DNA of 64,000 bases from Lutraria lutraria (GCA_964023205.1 OZ026841.1:32564399-32628398); one strand, 5' to 3'. Positions 44,888-56,785 are shown, counted from the stretch's first letter. Numbers and translations: made by a program. The notes: generated by a model not told the origin, from the sequence alone.

Positions 44888-46280
44888 GTAATAAGAAATT
44901 GATACTGTTAGAAATGTCTTATATACTCTGACGCTCTTTATTCCAATATTTTATATTGTAGAATGATTTCTAGAGAGAGTTTAATACACAAAGAGATATA
45001 TTGATTCCGGTATAATACAACAGGCAATATAACATCGAATATTTTGGTTACCAAATCCCGGTGACAAATTTCACAATTTTATAGGTCTTAATCTACTTTA
45101 CTGAAGTAATGTATCTATTGTTATCGTATGACATTTTCCAAATGTCTTATTACATGGCTTGATTTACATTTGATTGATGCAACAATTTAATAATGATATA
45201 CATAAACGCATAATACAATTTCAGAAATCAGTTGGTTTGTTCTGAAGGTCTATTTAGATCAGAACAAATAGGCGTGTCCAGGTTATTCAGAGAACATTTT
45301 TTGTAACATTTCTAGCAGCAATCCAAAACATTGCAACAAGTCCAGATAGCATGGACATATTCGGGGACAAAACATTCATGAAAAGTATACAATATATTCT
45401 TAGAAATTAGAAAGACTAGTCTTGCGCGTTACTTTCCATAATTTGTGGCCATTACTAGTAAATGAAAGCGCTTTTATACGATATAATGTTAATGTTTGGC
45501 GTTACCAAAATCCTGGTGTATTGTATAATTTATTCATTGTGTAAATATATCGTTAATTTCAACAATACAACGTATAACTACTATCTTTATCGTCCCTGCA
45601 ACAATCTGACTAACAAGTTACTGTAGTCCTAGGACTTACGTACATGCTTACGAGTATACCGAAACCTCGATTATTATAAATAATATAATTTCAGATGACA
45701 CATTGAACATAAGTGAATTTTGTATTATGTCTCTGTTTCTGTATAACCTGTGCACCAGCTATTTCTTAACAATTACACCACATAACTTGTGTCAATTAAA
45801 TACCGTCGTGATTTATCTATTACACCGCCAGTCGTCTTTTCCAGTATTCCTATTTTAAATTAGTCCTTAATACAAGTTTATGTCGTGTAATACATTCTAA
45901 CTGGTTAGGTCTCCGATTTCTGCGACGTCTCTTTGTATGAATTAGAGTATTTATTTCAGGTTTTGTGAAATTTGTGTTTTCCTTGCTTTGCTGTTTGCGA
46001 TACATTATATCAGGAGAAGAATAGAAATTATACATCAGAAAAATATTTTGGTCTTCAGAAGATGCAAGCCCATTACTGCAAAATTAGTTAAAACTCAGCT
46101 TTGAAAGACATGACTACATTGTTGATGCCGATTTTTTAACAAATAAAAACATATTTTTAAAGAATGCCGAATTGTTTTAACATAAGATACCATATTTTTG
46201 ATAATATTTTTGAAATCAAGGTGAACTTTGTGTTGGAAGTATTCGAAAAATGAGAAAGAAAATTTAAAATTGGGTTGATT
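44888..46280. other. AT-rich sequence, weak minus-strand frame
   Basis: The minus frame 46035-45850 ends with a basic stretch, LIHTKRRRRNRRPNQLE, and might start at an acceptor ATCGCAAACAG. I regard it as unproven. A palindrome-like GTTCTGAAGGTCTATTTAGATCAGAAC lies near 45239-45266. Confidence 0.3.
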
Positions 46281-46636
46281 GGATATTCTGTCAATAGAAT
46301 TATGAGAACTTCTCAGTATTACACTCCTTTTATTACGTTTCGGCTATTGCTTTTATCAAACAAACGGATAGTCTTAATCAACTACATAATCTCAGCACAT
46401 AAATATTCTTATGAAATGTTTTCTATGACGCCAATGACTTGATATTCTCTTTTAATTATTTGACGTCATAGAAAACATTTCATAAGAATATTTATGTACT
46501 GAGATCATGTAGTTGATTAAGACTAACCGGTTTTTTTATAAAGGCAATAGCCGAAACGTAATAAAAGGAGTGTAATACTGAGAAGTTCTTATAATATTGT
46601 ATCCATCCGGATACTCCACAGAAATAGAATTATGAG
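46281..46636. mobile_element. Foldback element with arms of about 130 bases
   Basis: The left arm (46298-46432) and the right arm (46461-46594) are reverse complements, from ACTTCTCAGTATTACACTCC through TTTATTACGTTTCGGC to ATGTTTTCTATGACG. They differ at only about ten sites, with a loop near 30 bases. Imperfect direct repeats flank it: GGATATTCTG...ATAGAATTATGAG (46281-46306) and GGATACTCCA...ATAGAATTATGAG (46609-46636). A transcript would form a long hairpin. No coding capacity. Confidence 0.85.
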
Positions 46637-46767
46637 TAAGACATATTCGCAATTCACAAAGGTAACGTAATATTGCGTTTTTTTTTTAATCTGTTGTCTT
46701 AAACTATTACATAATCCTAAGCAGCTGAAACAAATATACAAGCCGAATGGTAGAAATAATTGTATCA

Positions 46768-47134
46768 TTTAAAGGGGCATACCCTACAACTTGGTGCATC
46801 TAGAATCAAGGCAAAATGATGATAAATTAGAAGCTTGTAAAGAAAAAAGCCGACGAAGAAAGCTTCAGCCAAAAATTTATCCAATTAAAAATAAAATCAC
46901 AAAAATATTAGTTTCCGTAAAAGATCGGAAACTCTTTGGAATTTGTTTTATAATTTTTGGGTGGAAGTGATTTATTATCCATAGCTATGATTTTTGCGGC
47001 TAGTACCTAAACTAGTCATTTTATGACCAAAGTTCTTATTGCAATTATCCATTATATATTGTTGTACATATATATCCAACACATTTTTACACTTTCACAG
47101 AATGTTTGTCAGTCGTAGGGTATGCCCCTTTAAA
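46768..47134. mobile_element. MITE, 367 bases, terminal inverted repeats
   Basis: The ends TTTAAAGGGGCATACCCTAC (46768) and GTAGGGTATGCCCCTTTAAA (ending 47134) are perfect inverted repeats, and similarity continues a few bases inward (AACT against GACT). The TTTAAA at each edge includes TTAA, so a TTAA or similar target duplication is possible. The interior is AT-rich and non-coding. It is a non-autonomous DNA transposon. The superfamily cannot be settled from the ends alone. Confidence 0.85.
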
Positions 47135-47468
47135 CAAACATTGGAGATTCTAACGTTTGTAAAGTTTTTTTCCATTTCAAAATCTAGGATTTTCTCTTTT
47201 TTGTCATTTAACTGAGCACAAGTTGGTACGAACAATTACCTTTTAACATCTAAAATGTCTTTTTATCTTTTCATTGCACTGTTAGAAAAAAAATGATCGA
47301 AGCATTTGTTTGATGCTGATGAAATAAATGATTTAGATAAAAGGTTAATGTTATCGTCGAGCAGAAATTCCCAGACTGAAAATGAACTACTTTAATATAA
47401 TCTAGATATATCGTATGCACTCTAAGTAGTTTGTGTCATAATTCGTGTGTTATATCTTCCCTGTTAAG
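47135..47468. other. AT-rich sequence, nothing recognised
   Basis: No supported feature. Confidence 0.4.
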
Positions 47469-47649
47469 AAGCCATTTGTCGGCTCATATACTAAACACAG
47501 GATGGGTTTTGGTATACGGACTTTGCGTTCTTGTAAACGATCATGGCATTCTTTTTTATACGGATATTGCGTTGTTCAATGTTCTCTTCGCAATTTTATT
47601 ACAGACATTGTACTCTTGCTACATAGAGGATACGAATGACAACTTTTAA
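47469..47649 (+). CDS. Candidate terminal exon, membrane-protein-like
   Basis: The acceptor TATATCTTCCCTGTTAAG precedes an open frame of 59 codons ending in TAA. It has two hydrophobic stretches, GWVLVYGLCVLV and DIALFNVLFAILLQTLYSC, then an acidic tail, YIEDTNDNF. AATAAA at 47749-47754 lies about 100 bases past the stop, as expected for a last exon. The two stretches could be transmembrane helices. No family was recognised. A second frame is also open here, which lowers confidence. Confidence 0.32.
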
Positions 47650-48684
47650 GACGTTTGTAGTTGCACTCCAAGAATAATGAAATCATTCGAATACGGAGAA
47701 GGATATATATCATTGAAATAGCGTTCAAACATGCGGAACATTCATTGTAATAAAAACGTAGTCAATGTTATGACCATTGTGATCGTTGTTAACAGAAAAT
47801 CATCTATATACTATAAATTATTTATTTTAATACAATATAAGTGGCATTAAAATATGTTAACGAATTTGATACTTATTTAAAACACGAGATCACTATTCTA
47901 CTTTGTTGAATGAGATTTTTGGGAAACTTTGGTAATAGATACTGATATTCTTTTAGAACAATGTAGCAATTTCAGACTCATTTCACATCAAATAATTGAA
48001 CAGTCTAATATATCAATCTTCAAAATTTATCTGATTATCATGTGAATATAAATTCCAAATACACTTACTAAGCAGTGAGCCAACCTGTTCATTTGACATC
48101 AAGTTGCAGCTGTTAAATTACTACAGATATAAGACGTGTGCTATTATCAACACAACTGCTATACAGGCTTTAAGAAAATACATTCTCTCTCATCTGATAA
48201 TAATCATTGCTTAACAAACGAGATTGAAAACCTTCCTCGAACAATTGGTAATCAATATTTTTGAAGATTCAATTACTGAATATGACATAAGCAGCGGTCG
48301 TTGTCTGTGCACCAAAAATATATTAAAATGGTGCAACTTCATTACAACACTATTTTAGCAGGCATTGAACGTACGCGCTGCACGCGAATTATACTAAAAA
48401 GTTAAGATAATTTTGTAAAACATTGTTGCAATAGAAAGTAATTATTGTACGGCGACGGAAGTCTACTATATGGAATGCTTATTTCGAAATGGCAATGCAA
48501 AATTTCAACTTCTTAGACCGAAGCAGAAATTACTGATAGTGCCCGAAATTTCCGCAATGATCACGTGATATAAACGAAACAGAAACAGAGCGAATTCGAT
48601 GAATAACTACAACGATACGACGGGAATGAATCTGTGCATCTGTCAATAAACGAACCGAATCCAGTCCTACTGTGGTAAACAAAC
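47650..48684. other. AT-rich sequence, possible 3' UTR then unrecognised
   Basis: Apart from the AATAAA at 47749 I see no feature. The last 200 bases are somewhat richer in GC and include a palindromic ATCACGTGAT at about 48560, and could be promoter sequence for the next candidate. Confidence 0.3.
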
Positions 48685-48795
48685 ATGGCGTTGAAATTAG
48701 TAGACTATCAAGCATTGTGTGGTATTGTACACGGAAACTCAGAGCGCACAGCTGTTTCGTATCGTTGTCGTCTCGTCAAGGTCAAACACATATAA
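48685..48795 (+). CDS. Candidate first coding exon, unknown protein
   Basis: GTAAACAAACATGGCG puts an ATG in a good initiation context (A at -3, G at +4). The frame continues MALKLVDYQALCGIVHGN, then SERTAVSYRCRLVK, to a TAA at 48793. A donor-like AAG|GTCAAA lies at 48780, but it is not a strong site. Upstream sequence is richer in GC and CpG than average, as near a start site. It may be a first exon or a chance 36-codon frame. Confidence 0.27.
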   Translation: MALKLVDYQALCGIVHGNSERTAVSYRCRLVKVKHI

Positions 48796-49261
48796 ATTCA
48801 ATACTTAGTCAATAGTCAATATGTATATAAAACTGGTTTCAGTTGACTGAGAATTTGACTCTTATTGTTGCGCTACAACGATAACTTATAATTAAGTATA
48901 TATATGTGCGCTACGCTTTAACCGTAATGACTGGGTTCGACATTAAGGCGGGTTCGAATGACAATCAATAGTTTGCTGGTCCAGTCTTGTGCACCTTGCT
49001 ATTTGGTAGCCCGAATGATCGTGTTATTTAAAATGCAGCCGAAACTCTTTATATCGAAGTTCAAAGGACTTAGAAACTTGTTTCGATATAAACGAACATC
49101 GGAGTATAAATTATTATTAGAGTGTTTATCACATTTTGGAGCGATCGTCAGTGTGTTGTAATAATCATTTGTTTACGAGAAAGGTACGGAACATGGTATT
49201 TATACGTTTCGGTATATCTAATTTCGCAGTTTTAGTTATTTAGTTCATGGTAACTACTTTT
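48796..49261. other. AT-rich sequence, nothing firm
   Basis: The frame at 48958-49161 (plus) has no motif. A B-box-like GGGTTCGAATGAC occurs at about 48949 without an A box. Confidence 0.3.
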
Positions 49262-49417
49262 CCAATTGTAGGTACTCGTTTAAGTAGAATTTCAGACTTT
49301 CAAACGTGTTTATCATTCGCGATTGATGAGATGGGCATCAAAATCCCATTGAAAGAGAAACAGGCTGTTGCCATCGTTGGACTCCCAGGGTCAACCATGG
49401 TAGAAAGTAGCCCGTGA
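49262..49417 (+). pseudogene. Possible fragment of a RecQ-like helicase
   Basis: The open frame contains SFAIDEMGIKIPLKEKQAVA followed by IVGLPGSTMV and a stop. 'ALDELGI..LK.KQ..AI..L..G.D.MV' is the stretch just before the Walker A 'LPTG.GKS' motif in RecQ-like helicases, including many copies found in invertebrate repeats. Here the frame stops before Walker A, so no ATP-binding site is present. An acceptor (TTCCAATTGTAG or GTAGAATTTCAG) may precede it. The match is by eye over about 30 residues and could be fortuitous. Confidence 0.33.
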
Positions 49418-51424
49418 ACAACTACGACAAAAATGGCGGCCTGTCTATTATTTCCGAGGCACTTTCTTTAAACAAACGCCGGGGAGTTCCGATTGCAGAA
49501 CTTACAGTCATGGTACGAGGCTGTCGGCTCAAAAACAAAATGTACTAATTACAGACTATTCGAAGTGAATTATGGCTTTGATGTTTATTTAAATATTCTA
49601 CCCGAGAAAAATACTAGAACAATATTTTAAGTTTAGAGCTTCAAATGTTGGCGAAATATTGAAAGAAATTCTAGAAAAATGTTTAATTTGCAGTATGAAT
49701 GAAATCGGAGATGAATTTCACTATGTTTTAGTTGTTCTTATTTTTCTGATCTCCATTCTCGATTATTGCCAGCTATAAATAGAACAAATAAAAATATACA
49801 TACATTTTATGAATTAATGAATCAACGAGAGGGTAGTAAATTAATCAAATTATCTATTTTTCTTAACAACGTGCTTATCCATTGTAAAACCATCAGGCAA
49901 AATGTGTAACCTCCCAATTTCATGTAACCCTTACATATATATCAATTTATTTTTGTTATTTTTTCTGAGACTTATGTACTATGTACAGTCACACCTACTG
50001 TATAACATTTATTGTATTTACATCCATATTATCCTCATATTACATGTAACATGTGCTGAGTGAAACAAATAAACTGAAACAGAAATGAATATACAGTATG
50101 TACATACTTGTTGGTGGGATAGGTGTGAAAATTTGTTTTGCTGGTTGAAAACCTAATTGGTTCGACATAGATGGTCACTTTATGCTTCGACATCGAAAAT
50201 CTATGGTTGGGACCGATATACCAGGTTTTTACGACAACTTTTTTCTTCCTTTTCTTTCCGAAATGTTTACATCGTAGGCAAGAAGACAGTATTAAAATGT
50301 CAAAAAACTTCTGCAATTCAAGTTTTCTTCATGTGTTATATTATTAAACAATAATTATGTGATACATTTATATTTTTTTTCTCGTTTTGTAACTTGGTTG
50401 AGTAAATATGAGGTCAGGTCTACTAAAATTTCAACCTGAAAAGACCACTTGTCTGGCTGTCAAAAAAGTTAATGTCTAACACCCAACGGAGTATATTATT
50501 TTTGGAGACTTTATTTAAATATATTAAATGTATCCCAGTAGATATTGCAACGTCTGATACATCGAGGTGATAGTTTCCCCTGATTTTAATGAATATTTGA
50601 GTCACTTTTAGGGTGGAAACGGGGACTACATATAGAGTACCTCTAGAACTGTAGAACCATATGACAGATTCATGAGTCATCAACGACTTGTCTTTTTGAT
50701 CGAGTAGAATGATGTTTCCTTTAGTTTGAGATCAGTTAAGTCAAAATTACAAATTCATGTGATCTGAAACTTTCTGATTCTGATAAAAACGAAACGTAGG
50801 CCATATTCTAGTATTCAATGGCCGGATGCAATTTTGCGCCGTACAAACATCTTGTACAACTTGCATTTTTGATTGAAAGCTTCTCTTTCAAACACATAGA
50901 TAGACTTTGTAAAGGAACTACCTAACCGAGATGGATTTGTAGAGGTCAATGGCAGCTCAAACTATAACCATATCGCTTTGAAATTAACATGTTTATGGAA
51001 ACCATATCGCATTCTTCGTTCGTTCGAACGTCAGAGAACACTTTTAATAGAAGCATTGAAAGGCATACGAGTATGTCACCAAAAACAATCACCCAGCTTG
51101 ACTAGCCTAAGGTCAGTTCATTGTCTTACCAATTTTAACAGATCGGAACGTTAATGTCACTTTCTACGTTACAAAATAGCCGCCTAGGCACAAAAGAAGA
51201 AATCATCATCGTCAGCCACAGCCATATAATTTATTACATTTTCGCATCATTACCTTTTTGCTTATGAGACCCGATAAATTACTTTATTCTTGAATAATGA
51301 GACACGTAGTGGAATAAACAACGCCAGTTAATACTTCATCAAACAAAGTGAGAAATACATTAAGGCAGTTTTGGATATGGTTGTGAAAGTATTCATAGAA
51401 TAAAAAAATTCTCCAAAATACTAC
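49418..51424. other. Mostly AT-rich; LINE/SINE-like tail
   Basis: CAAAAATGGCGGCCTGT near 49430 has a good start context but only 12 codons. GTGAAACAAATAAACTGAAACAG near 50060-50083 resembles a retroposon 3' tail. The minus frame 50683-50423 (WFYSSRGTLYVVPVS, NYHLDVSDVAISTG) looks mildly coding but lacks a donor. None of these is firm. Confidence 0.3.
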
Positions 51425-51543
51425 CTTCTCTTCTGGAATCTCTACGCAAACATACGAGTATGTCTTCAATGTTGTATTCAAGTTGTACCATTTCAAGTCC
51501 TCAAAGTGCAGCTTCGTACAAGTGATATATGCTTTATATATGA
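51425..51543 (-). CDS. Candidate internal exon, unknown protein
   Basis: On the minus strand the acceptor CACTATTTAACAATTCAG ends at 51544 and the donor GAG AAG|GTAGTA follows 51425. The frame reads IYKAYITCTKLHFEDLKWYN then LNTTLKTYSYVCVEIPEEK. The exon starts with two bases of a split codon and ends in phase 0. A cysteine, then a tryptophan about 11 residues on, then YVCV, recalls an immunoglobulin-type strand order, but that is a guess. The frame remains open past the donor to 51284, which weakens the exon boundary. Confidence 0.35.
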
Positions 51544-52966
51544 CTGAATTGTTAAATAGTGAAACCACCTATTTCGAGAAATAAAAAGAAAACGACAAGT
51601 AGGGTTTTCTCATGTTCGTGTTCTTTTCGTTATCTTTCCTATGATATCAGTGATATATGCCTACAGATAATACCGCACTGAAAGTTCAAATGTCGACATC
51701 GAACTTTAGATAAAAATATATATCAAATATGTTGTCTGCTTTCTAGCTCCTTTAATGGGTTAAATGGGGTAACTTATTGATATAACTTCACATTCTCTTA
51801 AAGTTGTAAGTTTCTATACAGTGTGGGTGTAATAAAGTCTACTTATCATCTAATTTCAGCTTCATCTACCCGCTAATTTTATTAGATTTATCGGCTCTTT
51901 TCACGAAAATTCAATTTGGATTGGTAGAAATGAGGTCCAACTCGATAATGCGTATCAGATACTATCAGACATTTTATATATGGTCCAGGATCAGTCTATA
52001 AGGCTGACGTAAAATGACTTAAATTATGCCTTCCATCTTTTGTAATACATTGTAATGTTCGTGTATATTCTAGTAGGAGTGTCTGTTAGTGTGTTCGGAA
52101 TAGCTTACAATGTTGCATGCGGTATTCTTTTGGAATTGATTTTCTTTTTTTTTTCAAAAATGTTAACCAGCTATAGATACACAAATTACTAATACATATG
52201 TGCATAAAAAAGCAAAATCACACTCGAAACACGTGCCATACATTACACCTTGGCGTAAAAAGTATTTTGTTTTTTGTATTCATGCTCGTTGGAAATATGT
52301 TAGGGAGTTGGTGGTTTTCATTTTGGCTATTGAAAGTGTTTGAACAGGTTAAACAAGTGAGAAAGTAGATGTTATTATTTTCCTCGGGCATAATAATAGT
52401 CTAGGATCGCGGGTAAGAATTGGAATAGGTCGGGTAACCAAAACCAGAGACTTAGATTACTTGATACATATGTCTTTGCCAAAACCATACTTTATTTAGA
52501 CTTAATCAGTTTGTGTCAAAACAATAATTATTCAACCGTTCGAAATGTCTTTGTATACAGTAATGTAAGACCTCCCTTAGAGACTAATTCGATGCCAATA
52601 CTGACTTTTATAACCACTAGCCATTTAAAACGGTTTGTTTATTATATCTCTTAACGTACCTTTTTAAGACTTAGACCATTATATTTGGTACAAAGGCTTG
52701 TCTTGAAAGAGATTCTGAGGTTTCTGGTTCAGTTTCCATAATATTTTTTTCAATGAAACCTTTGATGGTTCTCGATGGGTTTAGAAACAAACCCTTACAC
52801 CATTGTGATTAATATGTACTTTTGAAGAATGTTAATATATTCCATCATCTGTATTTCAGTATTTTATGTACTTATAATCTGCAGAAATTAAAAAAATACA
52901 TTACTACATATTGACTTGAAAAGTCAGTCGAGTCAAATCGATATGAAACTCTTAAATTTCGCATAG
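51544..52966. other. AT-rich sequence, nothing recognised
   Basis: No supported feature. Confidence 0.45.
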
Positions 52967-53057
52967 GTTGCGTGGAAGATTCCAATTTGCCCGTGCCTTA
53001 CCTTCAAATACCTATCGTCCTCACATCGAAAGTTTAGAAGTCAATGGAGACATGTTG
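52967..53057 (+). CDS. Candidate internal exon, unknown protein
   Basis: The acceptor TTAAATTTCGCATAG ends at 52966 and the donor ATGTTG|GTAATG follows 53057. One frame is open throughout: LRGRFQFARALPSNTYRPHI then ESLEVNGDML. Its GC content is clearly above the flanks. The first base finishes a split codon and the end is in phase 0. A second frame is open for about 22 codons only. I do not recognise the domain. Confidence 0.38.
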
Positions 53058-53412
53058 GTAATGCTCTATAAGATCCTTTGCGAAACGTTCCGTCATAAAT
53101 CGCGTTTTCATTCATCTTTTCAATGTAATACGTTTCTTGTTGTGTTTGTTGTATCTGTACATTATATTATCTACCATTTCGGATGATAACTCGCTAATAA
53201 TTTTAGAAAATATTTCTAGACGTCTGATTAAAATTATGATTTATGGTGGAAGGTGTTAGGTGCTCTAGACTCGTATCATTAAAGTGACTATCTACTTTCC
53301 TTCTATGAGATTTAAAAATAGAATCCTGCTTTTTATGCTATTAATCTGATATATAAACCATTAGGAATTGTTCATAATGTGATTATTTTAGTTAGACCTG
53401 AGATTTTTAAAT
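53058..53412. other. AT-rich sequence, nothing recognised
   Basis: No supported feature. Confidence 0.4.
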
Positions 53413-53475
53413 GTAATTTATTTAGTTTGAAATATTGGTTCAATAGTAATTTATTTAGTTTGAAATATTGGTTGA
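53413..53475. repeat. 33-base tandem duplication
   Basis: GTAATTTATTTAGTTTGAAA and the following ATATTGGTT occur at 53413 and again at 53446. The two units are nearly identical, so the duplication is recent. Being a multiple of three, it keeps a minus-strand frame open. Confidence 0.9.
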
Positions 53476-55869
53476 GGAAGGTTACGCTTAATTTCTCAGA
53501 CGTTGTAGAAAAGCAGATTAAAATATAAATACACATCATTTTGATAAAGTTATTAGCCATAAACGCTACATGTTTTGATATTCAACTACAACTATGTTAT
53601 TAAAAGATATTTGTGACAGAATTATGGCATTTTGTTATTATAATAACAATATCCTATTTTCATGACGTAAAGCTTGTAAACAAAATGTGCATATAGATAT
53701 GATTTTACATTTTTATAACATTCCCATTTCTCGTTGTTAGCAAATATGTAATTAAAAGAAAAATTCAATTATACAAAATGTTTTAGGAATGTATGAAACC
53801 GAATATCAGTATAAGTATAAACTGGACATTTTAACAGAAAATGATGCTCATCCTCTATACAATTCAAAGAGCATATTCTACATTTCTTTTATTATGTAAG
53901 TGAGTTTGATATTCAAGTTTGCCATTTATAGGTTATTTGATAGGTAATCTGATATTTCCTGCATTTATGAGTAGTTTTATTTTGGATCAATATACTACTG
54001 GGATCGGCTACTTGTAATCTTTATTTTGTCTCTGGCGTGACATCACGCAATACACGATACTTAGCGAGATGAGTGAAATTCATAACAGAAGATTGGGTGT
54101 CATTTTTATTTATTTTTTATTTCATTGGGCGCCATTCCCTTAATACTCGTCTTTATGTCAAAGGCTATGTTATCTGATTTACCAGAATCGTTTTATTCAT
54201 CTTTAGTGAATGTCTGTTTTTGTATTAACCATTGTTTGGTGTTGACGTAGACATTCAGATATGAGCGGTCACACATAGAGCCTAGTGTGAAAGGTCTGAT
54301 GAGGGCAAGGGAACTTTTACAGTATACCTATTAACTTTACGCATCTATTTCTTGGTTTATGAGAGGTCCATTTAATTTAGAAAGACCTGCATTATTAAAA
54401 CGATTTACTGTGCTGGTCTGTTATACGCACATGACCAGGTATGCAACCGAAATAAGACAAATCCGCCCACGTGCACATATATTTCTTTATAAGCGCTTTA
54501 ACAAGTTATTGTTTGCATGACCTTGTACAAAGTGTTTGTTCCGAATTGGTCAGTCGAGTATATTATTTCTACAATAATCGCACGATGTTCTAAACAACGC
54601 ATGATAATAAATATTTCTACCAATAAGTCGCAGCTCCTTAACGTCATAAGAGCATGCATCAATCGTTAAGATTGTAGTGAATAACGCAAGTTTTATAATA
54701 TTTATTTTATTCTAATAAATGGGATTTTGCGTGATGCTGCGAGACTGTGGAATAAGCCCAACCCGTCCGTTATTTTATTGTACACATTTCATTCATAGAC
54801 AATCTCAAAATAATCAAGTTTAACCGAAATCTGAGCATCAACAAATAATTTTAATGAAACAACAAGGGTCATAGCTAAACAAATCGCTTCATATGAAAAT
54901 AACGAAGCCCACTTGGTGTGATACTGTATAATCATATTTTGATGGAAACTAATCTTAATTCATTTACATTTCTCAAAACTGACCAATACAATAATTGTAT
55001 TATAGTTTAGAGTTTTTATGTCAACGTTGTTTGTCTTCGTCTTCTTCTAGATCCTTAACCTGCTTTTACGTTCCTAATTAAATAGATGATAGTGGATCGG
55101 GCACATCTCCACTCTATTATATAAACAACACTATTAATGTAGCAATTACATTAATATATTAAATATAAGTTGTGTATTTAGGATATTCAAATTGATATCA
55201 CATTTCAAAACAATACTGTTTGAACATTATTTAACTGTTTTAGTTATAATTATGTCAGAAATGTTTATTTCTATACACAAGCATTGTTCTCCATTCTACT
55301 AATACGTTGGCAATGAATCCAATTACTTCTATTCAACTATAATTAAAATCAGTCAGCGAGATGTAAACAGACTGTGTTTTCGAGATCTTTGTGCAGTATG
55401 CGCTCTCTGACAACGGTTAAAGGCATTATGTATATGGTCATTCTTCGACCTCAGCGGAACTAAAAAAATGCCAGTGTTACTTGATGCTTGTGGCATTTCG
55501 TTGTACCCTTAAATACTCAACAAATACGTGTGGATCATGTTACTTTCACTTTGTAGACGACGCAAAATTCTTTTTCCTAATCCAGTAATTCTGAGAGAGA
55601 ACAAATTGGATTTTTTTATTATACTAATTCCTTTGCTAAATGTGGGGATTACTTCGTGGTATGTGCAATAAAACTTGTCAGATTTAAGCCTGGCTCGTTG
55701 CATATCTCTAAAGACATTGTGCCTTCAGCTGAAAAGATAAATCCCCAGAGAGTTAAGATGGATAATTTTTTTTATTGTATTACTAGTTGCAAACTTGGCA
55801 TTGTGTTATTAATGGATATGTAGAAAAGACTCGAATGTACAGTTAATGTCACATGCAATATTTCGGCCT
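53476..55869. other. AT-rich sequence, nothing recognised
   Basis: Short frames only (for example 55509-55703 minus), with no motif or clear splice sites. Confidence 0.45.
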
Positions 55870-56090
55870 ACTCAGACTTTGCCGGATTCATAAACGCTTA
55901 ATGGTGTTACTTGTTGTTTATTTGTGTGGATTGTAATAAATATACAGAAAGTGCACAGCATATGTTTGATATTGTACATATATTTTATTAGTGCTAATAA
56001 GAAACTCAGACTTTGATGAATTATAACTGATCAATAGTGACAGTGGTTGTTTATTTGTAGTTTGTATCAGATATTCAGAAAGTTATCAGC
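55870..56090 (+). repeat. Diverged direct duplication, about 134-base period
   Basis: CTCAGACTTTG starts at 55871 and again at 56005. Each is followed by a GTTGTTTATTTGT word and by an ATATTCAGAAAGT/ATATACAGAAAGT word at matching distances. Agreement is patchy, so the duplication is old. Confidence 0.6.
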
Positions 56091-56199
56091 AAATATATTT
56101 CAATATTGCTAAATAAACTATTAAAGTAATGCTGTTTTCCCTAAACTGAACATTACAGCGCCGGTCACCTGCACAAATCCAACACAATTGCAAAAATTT

Positions 56200-56705
56200 A
56201 AACTCCTGTCACACTAGGGCTGTGTTCTCACGGCGATCATACGGCGCCCAAGTAAAACACCGAGGAGCGCGCAGGGCGATCGCTGTGGCATCGCCAGTAC
56301 ACGAATTGGGATAGCATAGAACGCTGAACGATGGTGCGCACTTTGAGCATGCAGAAAAACAAACGCCGTCGCTCGACGTTCTTGTAAAAGCGATGTGGGA
56401 TCGCCGGTAAAGGTCGCCAGAGCAGCGCAGTAACGTCTCCTACAAAGCCACAGGAGGTCGCCGTGTGAACGATATAGTTTCCGTTCGCGTTTTGCATAGA
56501 AATTGTGCGTCGTTCTATGAGATGCTGATGCGTCAGTGTCGCGCTTATACGAATGTCTCCAACACGCCAACAGCGCAGTATGAACGCCGTGACAGTGCTT
56601 TGCACGCAATGGAATCGCCCTGAGAACGCAAACAATCGAAAACATGAACGCCGTGTGAACGCGATCGGAACGCCATGTGAGCTCCGTAGCTGGGATATTA
56701 GTAGC
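56200..56705. mobile_element. GC-rich element with GTCACACTAGGGC head, copy 2
   Basis: The block starts CCTGTCACACTAGGGCTGTG, the same head as at 28404, and is far richer in GC than the flanks. It is made of degenerate GAACGCCGTGTGAACG-, TCGCCGTG- and ATCGCC-like words in both orders. Two long minus-strand frames (143 and 156 codons, from about 56707 to 56214) exist because stops are rare in such sequence. Their arginine- and histidine-rich peptides match no family I know. The body shows no alignable similarity to copy 1. Confidence 0.55.
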
Positions 56706-56785
56706 AATCTGCCGTACAGTTTACACTAACCTTCAACAATACCGTCTTCGATGCAATCGTGTTACGATGTTTGTACAAAGAATTT

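Noticed and set aside
56214..56707. Minus-strand frames of 143 and 156 codons as genes
   Set aside because: Both lie in a GC-rich repeat where stops are rare, overlap in different frames and have arginine/histidine-rich peptides without a known domain.
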